A DNA stretch of 56,917 bases from Bacteroidaceae bacterium (GCA_017469525.1 JAFUGG010000036.1:1-56917), one strand, 5' to 3'; positions 7,123 through 17,967 are shown, numbered from the stretch's first letter. The notes: generated by a model not told the origin, from the sequence alone. Translations and numbers: made by a program.

Positions 7123-9642
7123 TTACTTTTGAGGCGTCTTGTACGTCATGGTCTTGTTGCCCACGGTAATCGTCTTCAGCGGAAGTTCGCCCTTTAGGAC
7201 GTCGAGCTTGGCTGTTCCGTCGGCCTTCACGTCGCAGGTACCCCAGGCGTAGCCGGTGCTCCAGAAGTAGTGTCCGGGCTTGTCGGTGAAGGTGATGTGC
7301 TGATCGACAGCAGAGTAGTGGAAGCCACTCAGTGCGAGGACGCCTGCCCATGCTGCCATTGCACGCGAATAGTGATGGCCGCATTCGGGCTCGCTGAAGG
7401 GGTTGCGCTTGGCTCCGTCGAAGCGGTTGCGCACGGCACGGAAGCATTTCAGACCGTCAGAGGTCAAGCCCTCATAGAGCATCCCCACGGCTGCCGTGTA
7501 CTCGAAGCCTGTCATTGCCTCGGCGAAATATGGGAACGGCACCTCCAGACGTCCTTTGGGCCAGGAGCCCATCACAAGGCCGGACTCGCCTGCATAGACG
7601 AACGTGCGCATATTATTAAAGTGGCGGCCGAAGTCGTCCAACCAGTTGTACTTCATAATGCTCTGGAGCGTCTGGCGGATATGTTCTTTGTCGGCCAGGT
7701 AGCCCAAGCCGCATATGTGCGCCATGTACTGCCCCACGAGCTGGTCCACAAGGCATCCGCGGCCCAACTGGAAGTCGGGCACCTTCGTCTCGGGATTGTC
7801 CATGTCGAGGAACTCAAAGGTCTCGGGGCTGGTAATCTTGTGCTCGTAGTATTCTCCGTTGAAGAGGTTCTTGTCCATCCATGCACTGCCTTTCACGAAG
7901 AGGTTGTGGCACTTCTTGGCAAAAGCCTTGTCCTTCATGGCCTTCGCCATTTCCTCGGCGGCTCGCAAGGCACCCATGTACCAGAATCCCATCTGTGGGT
8001 TGGGGCCGAAATAGTTAACGTCCATCGTATTATGCTGCGAGCCCTCCATCACTCCATCCTGGTTGGCATCCCAGCTGCCCTTGCCGTCGATGCCGTTGTC
8101 GGCCAGCCATGCGTAGGAGAGAACCTTTTTCACTTGCTCCCAATTGTCAGCGAGGAACTTGTTGTCGCCTGAGAGTTGCCACTCACGATACATTTTCATG
8201 ATGCATCCCATCTGTCCGTCGGCAGCAGGCGCACTACGCTTTGCGGCCTCGGAGAGCGGCAGGTCGGCGCGGAAGTTCATCAGGCCGTTGGGTTTCGTGG
8301 CGTAGTTGAACTCCACGTCGCGCATGGTCTTGGCGAGTTCGCCGAAGAGGAAGGGCGTCGACACCTCGTAGTTCCAGACGTGCGTACAAGTGCCTTTGCA
8401 GGAGCCGGAGCGGTTCCAAACGCCTTCCCATCCCATCAGGTGGCCGCTGGGAATACGGAATGTGGTCTGCGAACGGAGTGCGGAGAGATTGAACAGGGCA
8501 GCCTCCTTCACCTCTTCAGGATAGGAACTGCCAAGGAAGCTGTTGACGAAGAGACGCGTTTCGTTCTCGAGGCGCGGTATCTGAGGCACTATCTTGCGGG
8601 CAGCGTCCCATGCGTCTTCGTAGAGCGTGCTGTAGTAGTTGCCCACGACCGTCTGTGACCAAGCCTTGCGGTTGGGAAAGTCCCAGGTCAGATAGAAGAC
8701 GAACGTCTCCGTCCCACCTGCAGCGATGCGCTTCTTGACGGCAAGGGAAGCCATCGGATCGGCTTCGAGCGGCCACTCTTTGTCTGTGAGGAGACCGTCG
8801 GCGCTGAAGTCATCCCAGAAGTTCAGGATAGCGTTCTGCCAGGCATTCGGCTTGGAGCAGGTGCGGAAGGTGACGCCTTCCTTGCCGGTCGTGACGAGGG
8901 CCATCGTGCCCCAGGCTGGGTCATTATGGTCCACGCTGTCAGAGTAGAAATAGATACCTCTGAGGCCGTCTGCCTCGCGGAAAACGTTCTTGTTGTTCTT
9001 GCAGCCTGCAAAGGAGTTTCCTCTGCCGTCGCGCCCGATGAAGTTGCGCATGGTTCCGCAGACTGCCACCTCAACGGGGACGGACTTCGTGTTGGTCACT
9101 TCGTAGGCCAGCACTGCTACGGGCAGGCTGCTGTCGTCAGCGGCGGCAGGCACAAGGGGGTTGAATCCCTTGATGCGCACCTTGACGGGCAGGCTCTGGT
9201 CCGACAGGTTGACCTGTCCAAAGGGATAGGCTGCGTCGAAAGAGACATCAGAGAAGCGGGGCATACCGTGATGGTTGACTTCCTCTCCGCCACCGCCCCG
9301 GACGTATTCGTGCGCATAGATGGGGCCTTCGAGGAGCGTCGTCCGAGCCTCGCCGTCGGCAGGCTTCGTGTAGATAGCAAAGAAGGGCGCGTTGCTGCTG
9401 CCCGTATAGACGGTGCTGAACCCCTTGGCCGGGATGTTCATTATCTCCCAGTCGCGCAGCTCGCCGCGTCCTCCGAGCGAGACTTGTCCCGTGCCTATGC
9501 CGCCCAGGGGCAAGGCAATCTGGAAGAGATGGTTCTGGTCGTAGTGTTTCAACGTGGGCCACTGGCCCGGATGCCATTCAGTTGCTGTCGTACCAAATGT
9601 AATCATACTCAGCAGAATTGCTGATAATAAAGGTTTTTTCAT
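7123..9642 (-). CDS. Secreted GH116 family beta-glycosidase
   Basis: 839 residues from the ATG at 9642, which opens a signal peptide (MKKPLLSAILLSMITFGTTA); nine further codons lie upstream in frame but would disrupt it. The N-terminal GH116 domain is marked by ALPLGGIGTGQVSLGGRGELRDWEI split as LPLGGIGTG and GELRDWEI; the (alpha/alpha)6 catalytic domain carries the likely nucleophile Glu426 (HVWNYEVSTP) and acid/base Asp541 (HNTMDVNYFGPNP), matching Glu/Asp of characterised GH116 beta-glucosidases/xylosidases. First glycosidase of a GH116-GH31 pair, implying stepwise removal of beta- and alpha-linked residues from one glycan; no SusC/SusD pair is nearby. Confidence 0.9.
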   Translation of the reverse strand: MKKPLLSAILLSMITFGTTATEWHPGQWPTLKHYDQNHLFQIALPLGGIGTGQVSLGGRGELRDWEIMNIPAKGFSTVYTGSSNAPFFAIYTKPADGEARTTLLEGPIYAHEYVRGGGGEEVNHHGMPRFSDVSFDAAYPFGQVNLSDQSLPVKVRIKGFNPLVPAAADDSSLPVAVLAYEVTNTKSVPVEVAVCGTMRNFIGRDGRGNSFAGCKNNKNVFREADGLRGIYFYSDSVDHNDPAWGTMALVTTGKEGVTFRTCSKPNAWQNAILNFWDDFSADGLLTDKEWPLEADPMASLAVKKRIAAGGTETFVFYLTWDFPNRKAWSQTVVGNYYSTLYEDAWDAARKIVPQIPRLENETRLFVNSFLGSSYPEEVKEAALFNLSALRSQTTFRIPSGHLMGWEGVWNRSGSCKGTCTHVWNYEVSTPFLFGELAKTMRDVEFNYATKPNGLMNFRADLPLSEAAKRSAPAADGQMGCIMKMYREWQLSGDNKFLADNWEQVKKVLSYAWLADNGIDGKGSWDANQDGVMEGSQHNTMDVNYFGPNPQMGFWYMGALRAAEEMAKAMKDKAFAKKCHNLFVKGSAWMDKNLFNGEYYEHKITSPETFEFLDMDNPETKVPDFQLGRGCLVDQLVGQYMAHICGLGYLADKEHIRQTLQSIMKYNWLDDFGRHFNNMRTFVYAGESGLVMGSWPKGRLEVPFPYFAEAMTGFEYTAAVGMLYEGLTSDGLKCFRAVRNRFDGAKRNPFSEPECGHHYSRAMAAWAGVLALSGFHYSAVDQHITFTDKPGHYFWSTGYAWGTCDVKADGTAKLDVLKGELPLKTITVGNKTMTYKTPQK

Positions 9643-9680
9643 GGTTTTTTCTTTTGGTTTATGATACAAATTACTTTTTC

Positions 9681-10730
9681 CTATTCATAGTGCCTTATCC
9701 TGACATCAATGCCTTCGTTCTTCAGCAGAGAAGGAATGCCGCTGACATCTGTCTGTCCGTAGTGGTAGGGGAACATCACCTTGGGCTTGATGACTTTGGC
9801 AGCCTTGACCAGTTGCTCGGCAGTCATTGTGTAGGGTTGGTTGCAGGGGAGGAAGGCAATGTCGATGTCCTTGATGTCGGTCATTTCGGGAATGTCCTCT
9901 GTGTCGCCGGCAATGTAAATACGCAGGCCGTCAAGGGTGAGGATGTAGCCGTTGTCGCGCCCCTTGGGGTGGAACTGCAGATGGCCCTCCGTCGTGTTGT
10001 AGGCAGGCACGGCCTCTACCTTGATACCATTGACCATTAAGGATTGACCATTGGCCATTGCTTCGCCAGAGCCGTACATCTCTGCGCAACGCTTGTTCGT
10101 GATGAGCTGCGTCCCCTCGCCTGTCAATAGTTTGAGGGCCTTCTGGTCGAAGTGGTCGCCATGTTCATGCGTAACGAAGATGCAGTTGGCCTTGGGCATT
10201 GCAGAGTAGTCAATGGTGCGCCCGCCCAACTTCGTCACGGGGTCGATTATGATTTCCCTGCCATCGTATTCGATGCGGATGCTGGCGTGGACGAGGGCAT
10301 GGAACTTCACAGTCTTTCCGCCTTTCGTCCGGAACACGTCCACCTCGTAGGTGTCGGTTGTCACAGCCTTCTCTGCTTCCTGCCAAGCCAAGATGCCGCC
10401 CTTCAGGTTCACGCATCTGAATCCCTCGGCAGCCAATCTCTCGGCAGCAGAGGCAGAACGCCGACCGCTACGGCAATAGACGGCAATAGTCGCATCGGCT
10501 GGCAGCATGGCTTTAGCTTTCTCTATGAAGTCACCCTGTGCCTGGTCGATGTTGAGCGCCCCCACGAGATGGCCCTCCGAATACTCGGCAGTGGTTCGCA
10601 CGTCCAGCACTACGACGTTCGGCTCGTTCATCAGCTGCTCGAAGCCAGACACATCGGTATTCTCAAACTTCTCCTGGCTGCATGCCGTCAGCCCGAGCAT
10701 TGCCAGAAGGCAGGTCATCATTCTTTTCAT
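9681..10730 (-). CDS. Lipoprotein fusion of a rhodanese domain and a UlaG-like metallo-hydrolase
   Basis: 349 residues. Lipobox at Cys17 (LGLTAC). Rhodanese domain about 25-120 with active-site loop CRSGRR (Cys86) and LDVRTTAEY. Metallo-beta-lactamase-fold domain about 130-349 with HEHGDH (188-193), IAGDTED and a late FPYHYG, closest in style to UlaG/UPF0173 hydrolases. In the second half, the residues ANGQSLMVNG are written by a local CCATTG repeat (10028-10062), probably a small insertion. Both active sites look intact. It starts the minus-strand run that continues into GH116 38 bp later; a functional link to sugars is not evident. Confidence 0.88.
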   Translation of the reverse strand: MKRMMTCLLAMLGLTACSQEKFENTDVSGFEQLMNEPNVVVLDVRTTAEYSEGHLVGALNIDQAQGDFIEKAKAMLPADATIAVYCRSGRRSASAAERLAAEGFRCVNLKGGILAWQEAEKAVTTDTYEVDVFRTKGGKTVKFHALVHASIRIEYDGREIIIDPVTKLGGRTIDYSAMPKANCIFVTHEHGDHFDQKALKLLTGEGTQLITNKRCAEMYGSGEAMANGQSLMVNGIKVEAVPAYNTTEGHLQFHPKGRDNGYILTLDGLRIYIAGDTEDIPEMTDIKDIDIAFLPCNQPYTMTAEQLVKAAKVIKPKVMFPYHYGQTDVSGIPSLLKNEGIDVRIRHYE

Positions 10731-10777
10731 GTCGTCATACCTCCCTTATTGAGGGGAGTTTCTTGTGTTTTGTCCTG

Positions 10778-10809
10778 CAAAGATAAGCTTTTTCGACGAT
10801 TGTACCAAA
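10778..10809 (-). promoter_or_regulatory. Promoter for the rhodanese-GH116-GH31-RbsD run
   Basis: On the minus strand, TTTG (10806-10809) and TATCTTTG (10778-10785) are separated by 20 bp, a good match to the Bacteroidetes -33/-7 consensus. No comparable promoter is seen in the 33-38 bp gaps between the four downstream genes. Confidence 0.65.
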
Positions 10810-11058
10810 CATTGTTTCGATTTTCTTTATGAGAACTGACGTTTCTGGAGTAAGCCCTGAAGACTTTAACATTATTAACCGGGGGCAAGGAGCAAGGGGC
10901 AAGGGGCTTCCACCTGCGCCTGAGGCGACAGCCGAAGAAGGAGCAAGAGAATACAATCTGCCCTTGCAATCCTCCTGCTTCCTTCTTCTCCTCGCGCAGG
11001 CGCACGCGAAAATCCCCATATATCTTGCCTCACCAGCCCAATCTGGCGTGCCGGGTTG

Positions 11059-11127
11059 TTTGCACATACATGTAGATGCAATTGCACATACATGTAGATG
11101 CAATTGCATCTACATGTATGTGCAAAG
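11059..11127. repeat. 22-bp-phased palindromic repeat cluster
   Basis: Units start at 11062 and 11084 (22 bp apart), and a third, inverted unit occupies the 11106 phase. Bases 11084-11123 form a perfect 40-bp palindrome centred on AATT; 11059-11084 and 11101-11126 form an outer perfect 26-bp inverted repeat. The rest of the 10731-11346 spacer contains a GC-rich repeat (11153-11176) and the ligA promoter; I see no gene. Confidence 0.85.
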
Positions 11128-11152
11128 ACATTGGCGTAGTATTTCTGCCTGA

Positions 11153-11176
11153 GCGGGCGGGACGCCCGCGCTCCCA
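11153..11176 (+). repeat. GC-rich dispersed repeat, copy 1
   Basis: 24 bp containing GGGACGCCCGCGCTCCCA, identical at 23 of 24 positions to 19306-19329. It folds as GCGGGCG/CGCCCGC. Short GC-rich repeats of this kind are dispersed in many Bacteroidales genomes. Confidence 0.75.
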
Positions 11177-11244
11177 AAGGGTGTCAAATCGGACCATTCT
11201 ATTACCTGTTTTACTCATCTCTATGATTCCCTAAACATAGATGA

Positions 11245-13425
<2,181 letters not shown>

Positions 13426-13440
13426 ATATAAATACCTTTA

Positions 13441-14742
13441 CTAAGAGAGGCAATAGAATGTCTTAAAGGCTTCGATGCAATAGAGATGGTCCTGAACGGC
13501 GGCTGTCTCGCGGCAGCTGTGCATGGCGAGCAGGGGATTGCCCATGTCGACGCCTCGGAAAGGCAGGGAGGAAGCGAGGATGTTGCCGAGGGTGCTACCG
13601 CCTGCCACGTCGCTGTGGTTCACAAAACGCTGGCAGGGCACGCCTGCCTTCTCGCAGATGCTTGCAAAGATGGCTGCAGAGACGGCATCGCTGGCATACT
13701 TCTGCGCAGCATTGAACTTGATGACAGGTCCGCCGCCAAGCACGGGATGGTTCGTCGGGTCGTACTTCTCGCTATAGTTCGGGTGCCAGGCATGAGCATT
13801 GTCGGCAGAGACCATGAACGCCTTTTCGATGCTTCGATGGAAGTCCTCCTTTGTGCCGCCCTGTGCAAGGACGATGCGTTCGATGAGGCTTGCCAGGAAC
13901 GGACTGCCTGCACCTTGCTTCGTCTGCGAGCCAGTCTCCTCGTTGTCGAAGATAGCAAGCACCTGCGTCACCTTGGGTGCCTCTTTTCCGCTTTGCAAGA
14001 GAGCCTGCAGTCCAGCATGAACCATGCTGAGGTCGTCGAGGCGTCCGCTTGAGATGAACTCGTCGTGAATGCCGAAGGTACAGGCTGGCGTGGCGTCGAC
14101 CAGGTAGAGGTCGAAGTCGAGGATGTCCTCCTGATTCACCTTCAGTTCCTCGCAAATCAGATTGACGAGCAGGTTGCCTTTCTCCAACTCATCCTTGATG
14201 ATGCCGAGGATGGGCAGCATGTCTTTCTGCTTGCTGAGTTTCACGCCGTCGTTCACCTGACGGTTGAAGTGGATGGCAAGGTTGCTGATTTGCAGCAAGG
14301 GACGGCGAACGTGTAGGAGCTTCGTGACGGGCTTCATCACATCCTTCGAACGGACGATGACACGACCGGCAATGGTGAGCGGACGGTCGAACCATGTACT
14401 CATGATGGGACCGCCATAGACCTCTGTGTTGAGGCGGACGATGCCTCCCTCGCCAGTCATCTCGGCATTGGGTTTGATGCGGAAGGTCGGTGAGTCGCAA
14501 TGGGCACAGATGATGTGGAAGCCAGCCTCGCCGAGAGGTTCCGTGCCAATGCGGAAAGCATAGACGGAGGAGTCGTTCTTCGTCAGGAAGAACTGACTGC
14601 CGGGCTTCATCGTGCCCAGCTTGTCGGCTGCATCAAGGTGTTCGAAGCCTGCCTCACGTAGTTGTTTGCTGATGGTCTCGACGGCCAGGAAGTTCACCGG
14701 CGAGTTGTCGAGGAATTGCAGGAGGTCTTTAATATCGTTCAT
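13441..14742 (-). CDS. M18 family aminopeptidase
   Basis: 433 residues from the ATG at 14742 (MNDIKDLLQF), preferred to an upstream start that would run into pfkA. Zinc ligands and catalytic residues expected for M18 are visible: His81 in CAHCDSPT, SGRLDDLSM, FDNEETGS and NHSDVAGGSTLG. M18 enzymes are large cytoplasmic metallo-aminopeptidases that trim N-terminal (often acidic) residues from peptides. Its start lies 5 bp downstream of the pfkA stop, so the two are probably one transcript. Confidence 0.93.
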   Translation of the reverse strand: MNDIKDLLQFLDNSPVNFLAVETISKQLREAGFEHLDAADKLGTMKPGSQFFLTKNDSSVYAFRIGTEPLGEAGFHIICAHCDSPTFRIKPNAEMTGEGGIVRLNTEVYGGPIMSTWFDRPLTIAGRVIVRSKDVMKPVTKLLHVRRPLLQISNLAIHFNRQVNDGVKLSKQKDMLPILGIIKDELEKGNLLVNLICEELKVNQEDILDFDLYLVDATPACTFGIHDEFISSGRLDDLSMVHAGLQALLQSGKEAPKVTQVLAIFDNEETGSQTKQGAGSPFLASLIERIVLAQGGTKEDFHRSIEKAFMVSADNAHAWHPNYSEKYDPTNHPVLGGGPVIKFNAAQKYASDAVSAAIFASICEKAGVPCQRFVNHSDVAGGSTLGNILASSLPFRGVDMGNPLLAMHSCRETAAVQDHLYCIEAFKTFYCLS

Positions 14743-14747
14743 GGTTC

Positions 14748-15725
14748 TTAGATGCTTAGTTCGTTGAGTACAGTGATGAGACGTTTGTCGAAGCGTTTGT
14801 CGGTGCGTATGCATTCGCTGAAGGGGACATAGACCACTTCATTGTTGCGGATGCCCACCATCACATTGCGCTGTCCCTGCTTGATGGCTTCGATGGCACC
14901 AGCACCGGTGCAGCTGGCAAGGATGCGGTCGCGTGCCGACGGACTGCCGCCGCGCTGCAAATGGCCAAGGATGGAGACGCGTACGTCGAATCCGGGGAAC
15001 TCCTTCCTGACGCGGTCTGCATAGTAGAGGGCACCGCATTTGGGGCTTTCACTCACGATGACGATGCACGACTTCTTTGACTTGCGGATGCCACGGCTCA
15101 TGAACTCAGCCAACTGGTCCACGTCTGTTGTCTCTTCCGGCACAATGGCTGCCTCGGCACCACAAGCAATGGCGCAGTTCTGAGCCAAGAAGCCGGCGTC
15201 GCGCCCCATTACCTCGACGAAGAAGATGCGCTCGTGGGAGTTCGCTGTGTCTCTGATGCGGTCCACGCACTCCATGATGGTGTTCATCGTTGTGTCGTAG
15301 CCGATGGTGGCATCGGTGCCGTAGAGGTCGTTGTCAATAGTGCCGGGCAGACCGATGACGGGAAAGTCGAACTCCACGCCGAAGTTCCATGCACCCGTCA
15401 GCGAACCGTTGCCGCCGATGACGACAAGTGCATCTATGCCTTCGCTCTGACAGGTCACGAATGCTTTCTGCCTGCCTTCCGGCGTCATGAAATCTTTGCT
15501 TCTGGCGGTCTTCAGGATGGTGCCGCCGTGGGTGATGATGCCGCTGACGTCCTCTGTGGTGAATGTCTTGACCTCACCCTTGATGAGTCCGTCGTATCCT
15601 CGATAGATACCCTTGATGGTGAAACCGTTGCAGATGCCAGAGCGCGTCACGGCACGAATGGCAGCGTTCATGCCCGGAGCATCCCCGCCGCTGGTGAGGA
15701 TGCCTATGCAGTTAATCTTTCCCAT
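14748..15725 (-). CDS. pfkA: 6-phosphofructokinase (ATP type)
   Basis: 325 residues. [13 protein letters not shown] (12-24) binds nucleotide, GTIDND (128-133, catalytic Asp131) binds fructose 6-phosphate, and MGRDAGF is present. It commits fructose 6-phosphate to glycolysis. Odd point: the nucleotide/Mg2+ loop normally GGDGS reads GGNGS here (Asn106); in E. coli the Asp of this loop helps bind Mg-ATP. The Asn codon AAC is clear in the sequence. This may alter phosphoryl-donor use or mark a paralogue; I keep the PFK call. Confidence 0.92.
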   Translation of the reverse strand: MGKINCIGILTSGGDAPGMNAAIRAVTRSGICNGFTIKGIYRGYDGLIKGEVKTFTTEDVSGIITHGGTILKTARSKDFMTPEGRQKAFVTCQSEGIDALVVIGGNGSLTGAWNFGVEFDFPVIGLPGTIDNDLYGTDATIGYDTTMNTIMECVDRIRDTANSHERIFFVEVMGRDAGFLAQNCAIACGAEAAIVPEETTDVDQLAEFMSRGIRKSKKSCIVIVSESPKCGALYYADRVRKEFPGFDVRVSILGHLQRGGSPSARDRILASCTGAGAIEAIKQGQRNVMVGIRNNEVVYVPFSECIRTDKRFDKRLITVLNELSI

Positions 15726-15754
15726 ATTCTTATTTTATATTACGTTTCTCGCTG

Positions 15755-15762
15755 CAAAGGTA
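15755..15762 (-). promoter_or_regulatory. -7 box for pfkA-aminopeptidase
   Basis: TACCTTTG on the minus strand 30 bp upstream of the pfkA start; no clear -33 box. Short AATTAAGA repeats lie just upstream. Confidence 0.5.
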
Positions 15763-15889
15763 CAAAGAAATTAAGAATTAAGAGTTAAGATTGAAGAATT
15801 ATAAGCTATAAAAAGGAAAAATGATATGTCGATAGATAATTTTTCACTTTTTTACCTTTCTACCTTTTTAATTATTTAATTTTTTCGCC

Positions 15890-15897
15890 TATCTTTG
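15890..15897 (+). promoter_or_regulatory. -7 box for the exonuclease gene
   Basis: TATCTTTG, 46 bp before the start at 15943. Confidence 0.5.
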
Positions 15898-15942
15898 CAG
15901 AAGAAACAGCAGAATGTGGAACGCTTTTAAGAATGACAAAGA

Positions 15943-16434
15943 ATGCTTGACTTTGCAGCAATCGACTTCGAAACGGCCAACAACGAACGCAGCAGCGTCT
16001 GTTCTGTAGGCATCGTCATCGTGAGGAATGGTGAGATGGTGGATTCCTTCTACTCCCTCATCCAGCCCGAGCCGAACTACTATAACTACTGGTGTTCGCA
16101 GGTGCATGGGCTTTGCCGAAGAGATACCGACGACGCCCCTGTCTTCCCCGACGTCTGGGCACAGATAGAGCCGCTGATAGAGGGTTTGCCACTGGTGGCT
16201 CACAACAAGCCTTTCGACGAAGGTTGCCTTAAGGCCGTCTTCAGCGTCTATCGGATGGACTATCCCGACTACAAGTTCCTTGACACGCTCTGCGTCTCGC
16301 GCCGCAAGTTCCCCTTCTTGCCGAACCACCAGCTCCAGACCGTCGCCCAGGCCTGCGGCTTTTGCATGAAGAACCACCACCACGCCCTTGCCGATGCCAA
16401 GGCCTGCGCCTGGATAGCAAGGGAAATACTATAA
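15943..16434 (+). CDS. DEDDh 3'-5' exonuclease (DNA polymerase III epsilon-like)
   Basis: 163 residues. ExoI motif FAAIDFETAN (Asp8, Glu10), ExoII around HNKPFDEGCL, ExoIII HHHALADAKACAW with the general-base His. A stand-alone exonuclease of this size without other domains is common in Bacteroidales and could proofread, trim or degrade small nucleic acids; it need not be the replicative epsilon subunit. Single gene with its own promoter. Confidence 0.88.
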   Translation: MLDFAAIDFETANNERSSVCSVGIVIVRNGEMVDSFYSLIQPEPNYYNYWCSQVHGLCRRDTDDAPVFPDVWAQIEPLIEGLPLVAHNKPFDEGCLKAVFSVYRMDYPDYKFLDTLCVSRRKFPFLPNHQLQTVAQACGFCMKNHHHALADAKACAWIAREIL

Positions 16435-16616
16435 CTACTGAAGTGGTTAAGTAGTCAGCAACCAAGTAGTTAAGACATTTTGTGTGTTACCGCGGGCAAA
16501 AAACGAAAAATCTTACAATGAGTTCGTGAACCGCAATCAATCGGGGAGCAAAACGCATATTCTTGCTTTTTCCCTATGGATTGCCTGACATTTATCAAAA
16601 AAGTTGGGAAAAGGCT

Positions 16617-16646
16617 TTTGTATTTGAATTCTTTTTCATAACTTTG
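16617..16646 (+). promoter_or_regulatory. Promoter for the 6S-like RNA
   Basis: TTTG at 16617-16620 and TAACTTTG at 16639-16646, 18 bp apart; predicted start near 16653. No open reading frame of credible length follows, which points to an RNA gene. Confidence 0.65.
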
Positions 16647-16652
16647 CACTCG

Positions 16653-16822
16653 CATCAAAGATGCAGACATATTGCTCAATTGCCTTTGAAATCACCACTC
16701 TGAGAAAAGAGAGCAGACAGAACATGAAAAGAGCCCACCTTCAAGGTGCAGGCTTTCCGTATCATGTTCGGGTTTGTGGTGAACCTCAAAGGCGTATGGC
16801 AAGACCTGCGCCTTTCTTTTTT
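16653..16822 (+). ncRNA. ssrS: 6S RNA-like structured RNA
   Basis: About 170 nt from a good promoter to a T-run. One long irregular hairpin is visible: TGCCTTTGA (16681-16689) with TCAAAGGCG (16786-16794), TCACCAC (16692-16698) with GTGGTGA (16776-16782), then a purine-rich internal bubble (16699-16719), GAACATGA (16720-16727) with TCATGTTC (16762-16769), AGCC (16732-16735) with GGCT (16751-16754), CACCTT with AAGGTG (16736-16741, 16743-16748). A closing stem, large central bubble and terminal stem is the 6S RNA architecture, which mimics an open promoter and binds RNA polymerase. The identification rests on shape and size, not on a sequence match. Confidence 0.6.
16788..16822 (+). terminator. 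Terminator of the 6S-like RNA
   Basis: AAAGGCG (16788-16794) pairs with CGCCTTT (16809-16815), followed by CTTTTTT. Its left arm overlaps the closing stem of the RNA, so the two folds are alternatives. Confidence 0.65.
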
Positions 16823-16902
16823 AGATTGTGCACAGGTTCTTAGAAGATTATTATTAATTAGAGCCGACGGGCGATGGCATATAAATGTCCCAAAATTATA
16901 AG

Positions 16903-17586
16903 ATGAAAAAAATAGCTCTTCTTATTGTATGCATGATTGTAACAATGATGAGTAAATCCCAAGATTATTCTTTCTCGAAGAATGGAGAGGAATACGAATT
17001 CTCAGAAGTTGTTAATAGTAGCTTTTCGAAATCTACATTATTCTCCAATGCAAAGGCTTGGGTGATGGATGCTTTCAATAACTATAAGGCTGTTGTCCAA
17101 ATGGAATCAGAAACTGATGGAAAAATAGTAGTAAAAGGCAATTACGAGTTTCTTCCAAAACTAACTTACGATAACTATAAAAAATTTACATATGAACGTA
17201 CATATTTTACTATAACAATAGATTGTAAGGATAATAAATATAGGTATAGAATTAACGATATTATTATTAAATCTATTAATTATTATTCTGGCTCATTATA
17301 TTCTGATGACAGAGAGTTTGAAAGTGAAATAACCCATGAATCTCATTTATATGAGAAGGAAAGTGCAATTAAGAGAAAAGCATCTATCGAACAAGACATA
17401 TCTAATGCCCAACAAACTCTGAAAGGAAAGAAACTGGAAAAGGCGATAGAAGGTTATAAAAAGAATCTGGCAGAAGCAGAAGCAAAGATCGAATACGAAA
17501 ATGACATATATTATGCCGAATACGAATTCTTTGATTCTATCTGTAAGTCTATAAAAAAGAGGATGATGATAAATGATGATTTTTGA
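16903..17586 (+). CDS. DUF4468-like secreted hypothetical protein
   Basis: 227 residues from the ATG at 16903, which begins a signal peptide (MKKIALLIVCMIVTMMSKSQ); six codons upstream would spoil it. The middle (about 30-140) has the alternating pattern of DUF4468 (TBP-like fold): AKAWVMDAFNNYKAVVQMESETDG as two blocks, then GKIVVKGNYEF and FTITIDCKDNKYRYRINDI. The C-terminus (about 145-215) is a charged coiled coil. Function unknown. The gene is clearly more AT-rich than its neighbours and sits in an AT-rich island to about 17.95 kb, suggesting recent acquisition. Confidence 0.75.
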   Translation: MKKIALLIVCMIVTMMSKSQDYSFSKNGEEYEFSEVVNSSFSKSTLFSNAKAWVMDAFNNYKAVVQMESETDGKIVVKGNYEFLPKLTYDNYKKFTYERTYFTITIDCKDNKYRYRINDIIIKSINYYSGSLYSDDREFESEITHESHLYEKESAIKRKASIEQDISNAQQTLKGKKLEKAIEGYKKNLAEAEAKIEYENDIYYAEYEFFDSICKSIKKRMMINDDF

Positions 17587-17731
17587 TTTACTGAAATTCA
17601 TTTGCATTAAATAACAAAATTGTTAGGCACACAGGTTTTTAGGAAAATATTTGCGCCCATAGACAAGTTTCTGTTATTCCACAAGTGAGTTAAGTCCTTG
17701 ACCAAATAGAGAGATTTTTAGTTTCTCTCTC

Positions 17732-17884
17732 ATGAAGAAAAATAATGAAAAGGAAGCATTAAGGAGGAAATATGTAGTACTCGCGAAGAATAGCAGAAAA
17801 GAAAGACGACCGAGGAACTATTGGAGCATCAAATCTCTGAATAGAATCATAAAGTTCATTTTACATTCTAGACTCTCCCATTGA
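17732..17884 (+). CDS. Possible 50-residue basic small protein
   Basis: Open frame of 50 codons starting MKKNNEKEALRRKYVVLAKN and ending HSRLSH, strongly basic (many Lys/Arg). Its stop is 8 bp before a terminator-like hairpin at 17893-17917. Against it: no promoter of the usual type, no recognised family, and a GAGAGA/TCTCTC hairpin lies directly before the start. The rest of 17587-18091 holds no other credible gene. Confidence 0.3.
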   Translation: MKKNNEKEALRRKYVVLAKNSRKERRPRNYWSIKSLNRIIKFILHSRLSH

Positions 17885-17892
17885 TTGTACAT

Positions 17893-17917
17893 GCCCTGCT
17901 TTTTATAACAGCGGGGC
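17893..17917 (+). terminator. Stem-loop with T-rich tail
   Basis: GCCCTGCT (17893-17900) pairs with AGCGGGGC (17910-17917) including one G-U pair, followed by a TTTATTTATGCTTTTT tract. Confidence 0.55.
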
Positions 17918-17967
17918 TTTATTTATGCTTTTTCTTTGAAAAGTTTTCATAATTCATTTTTATTTTG

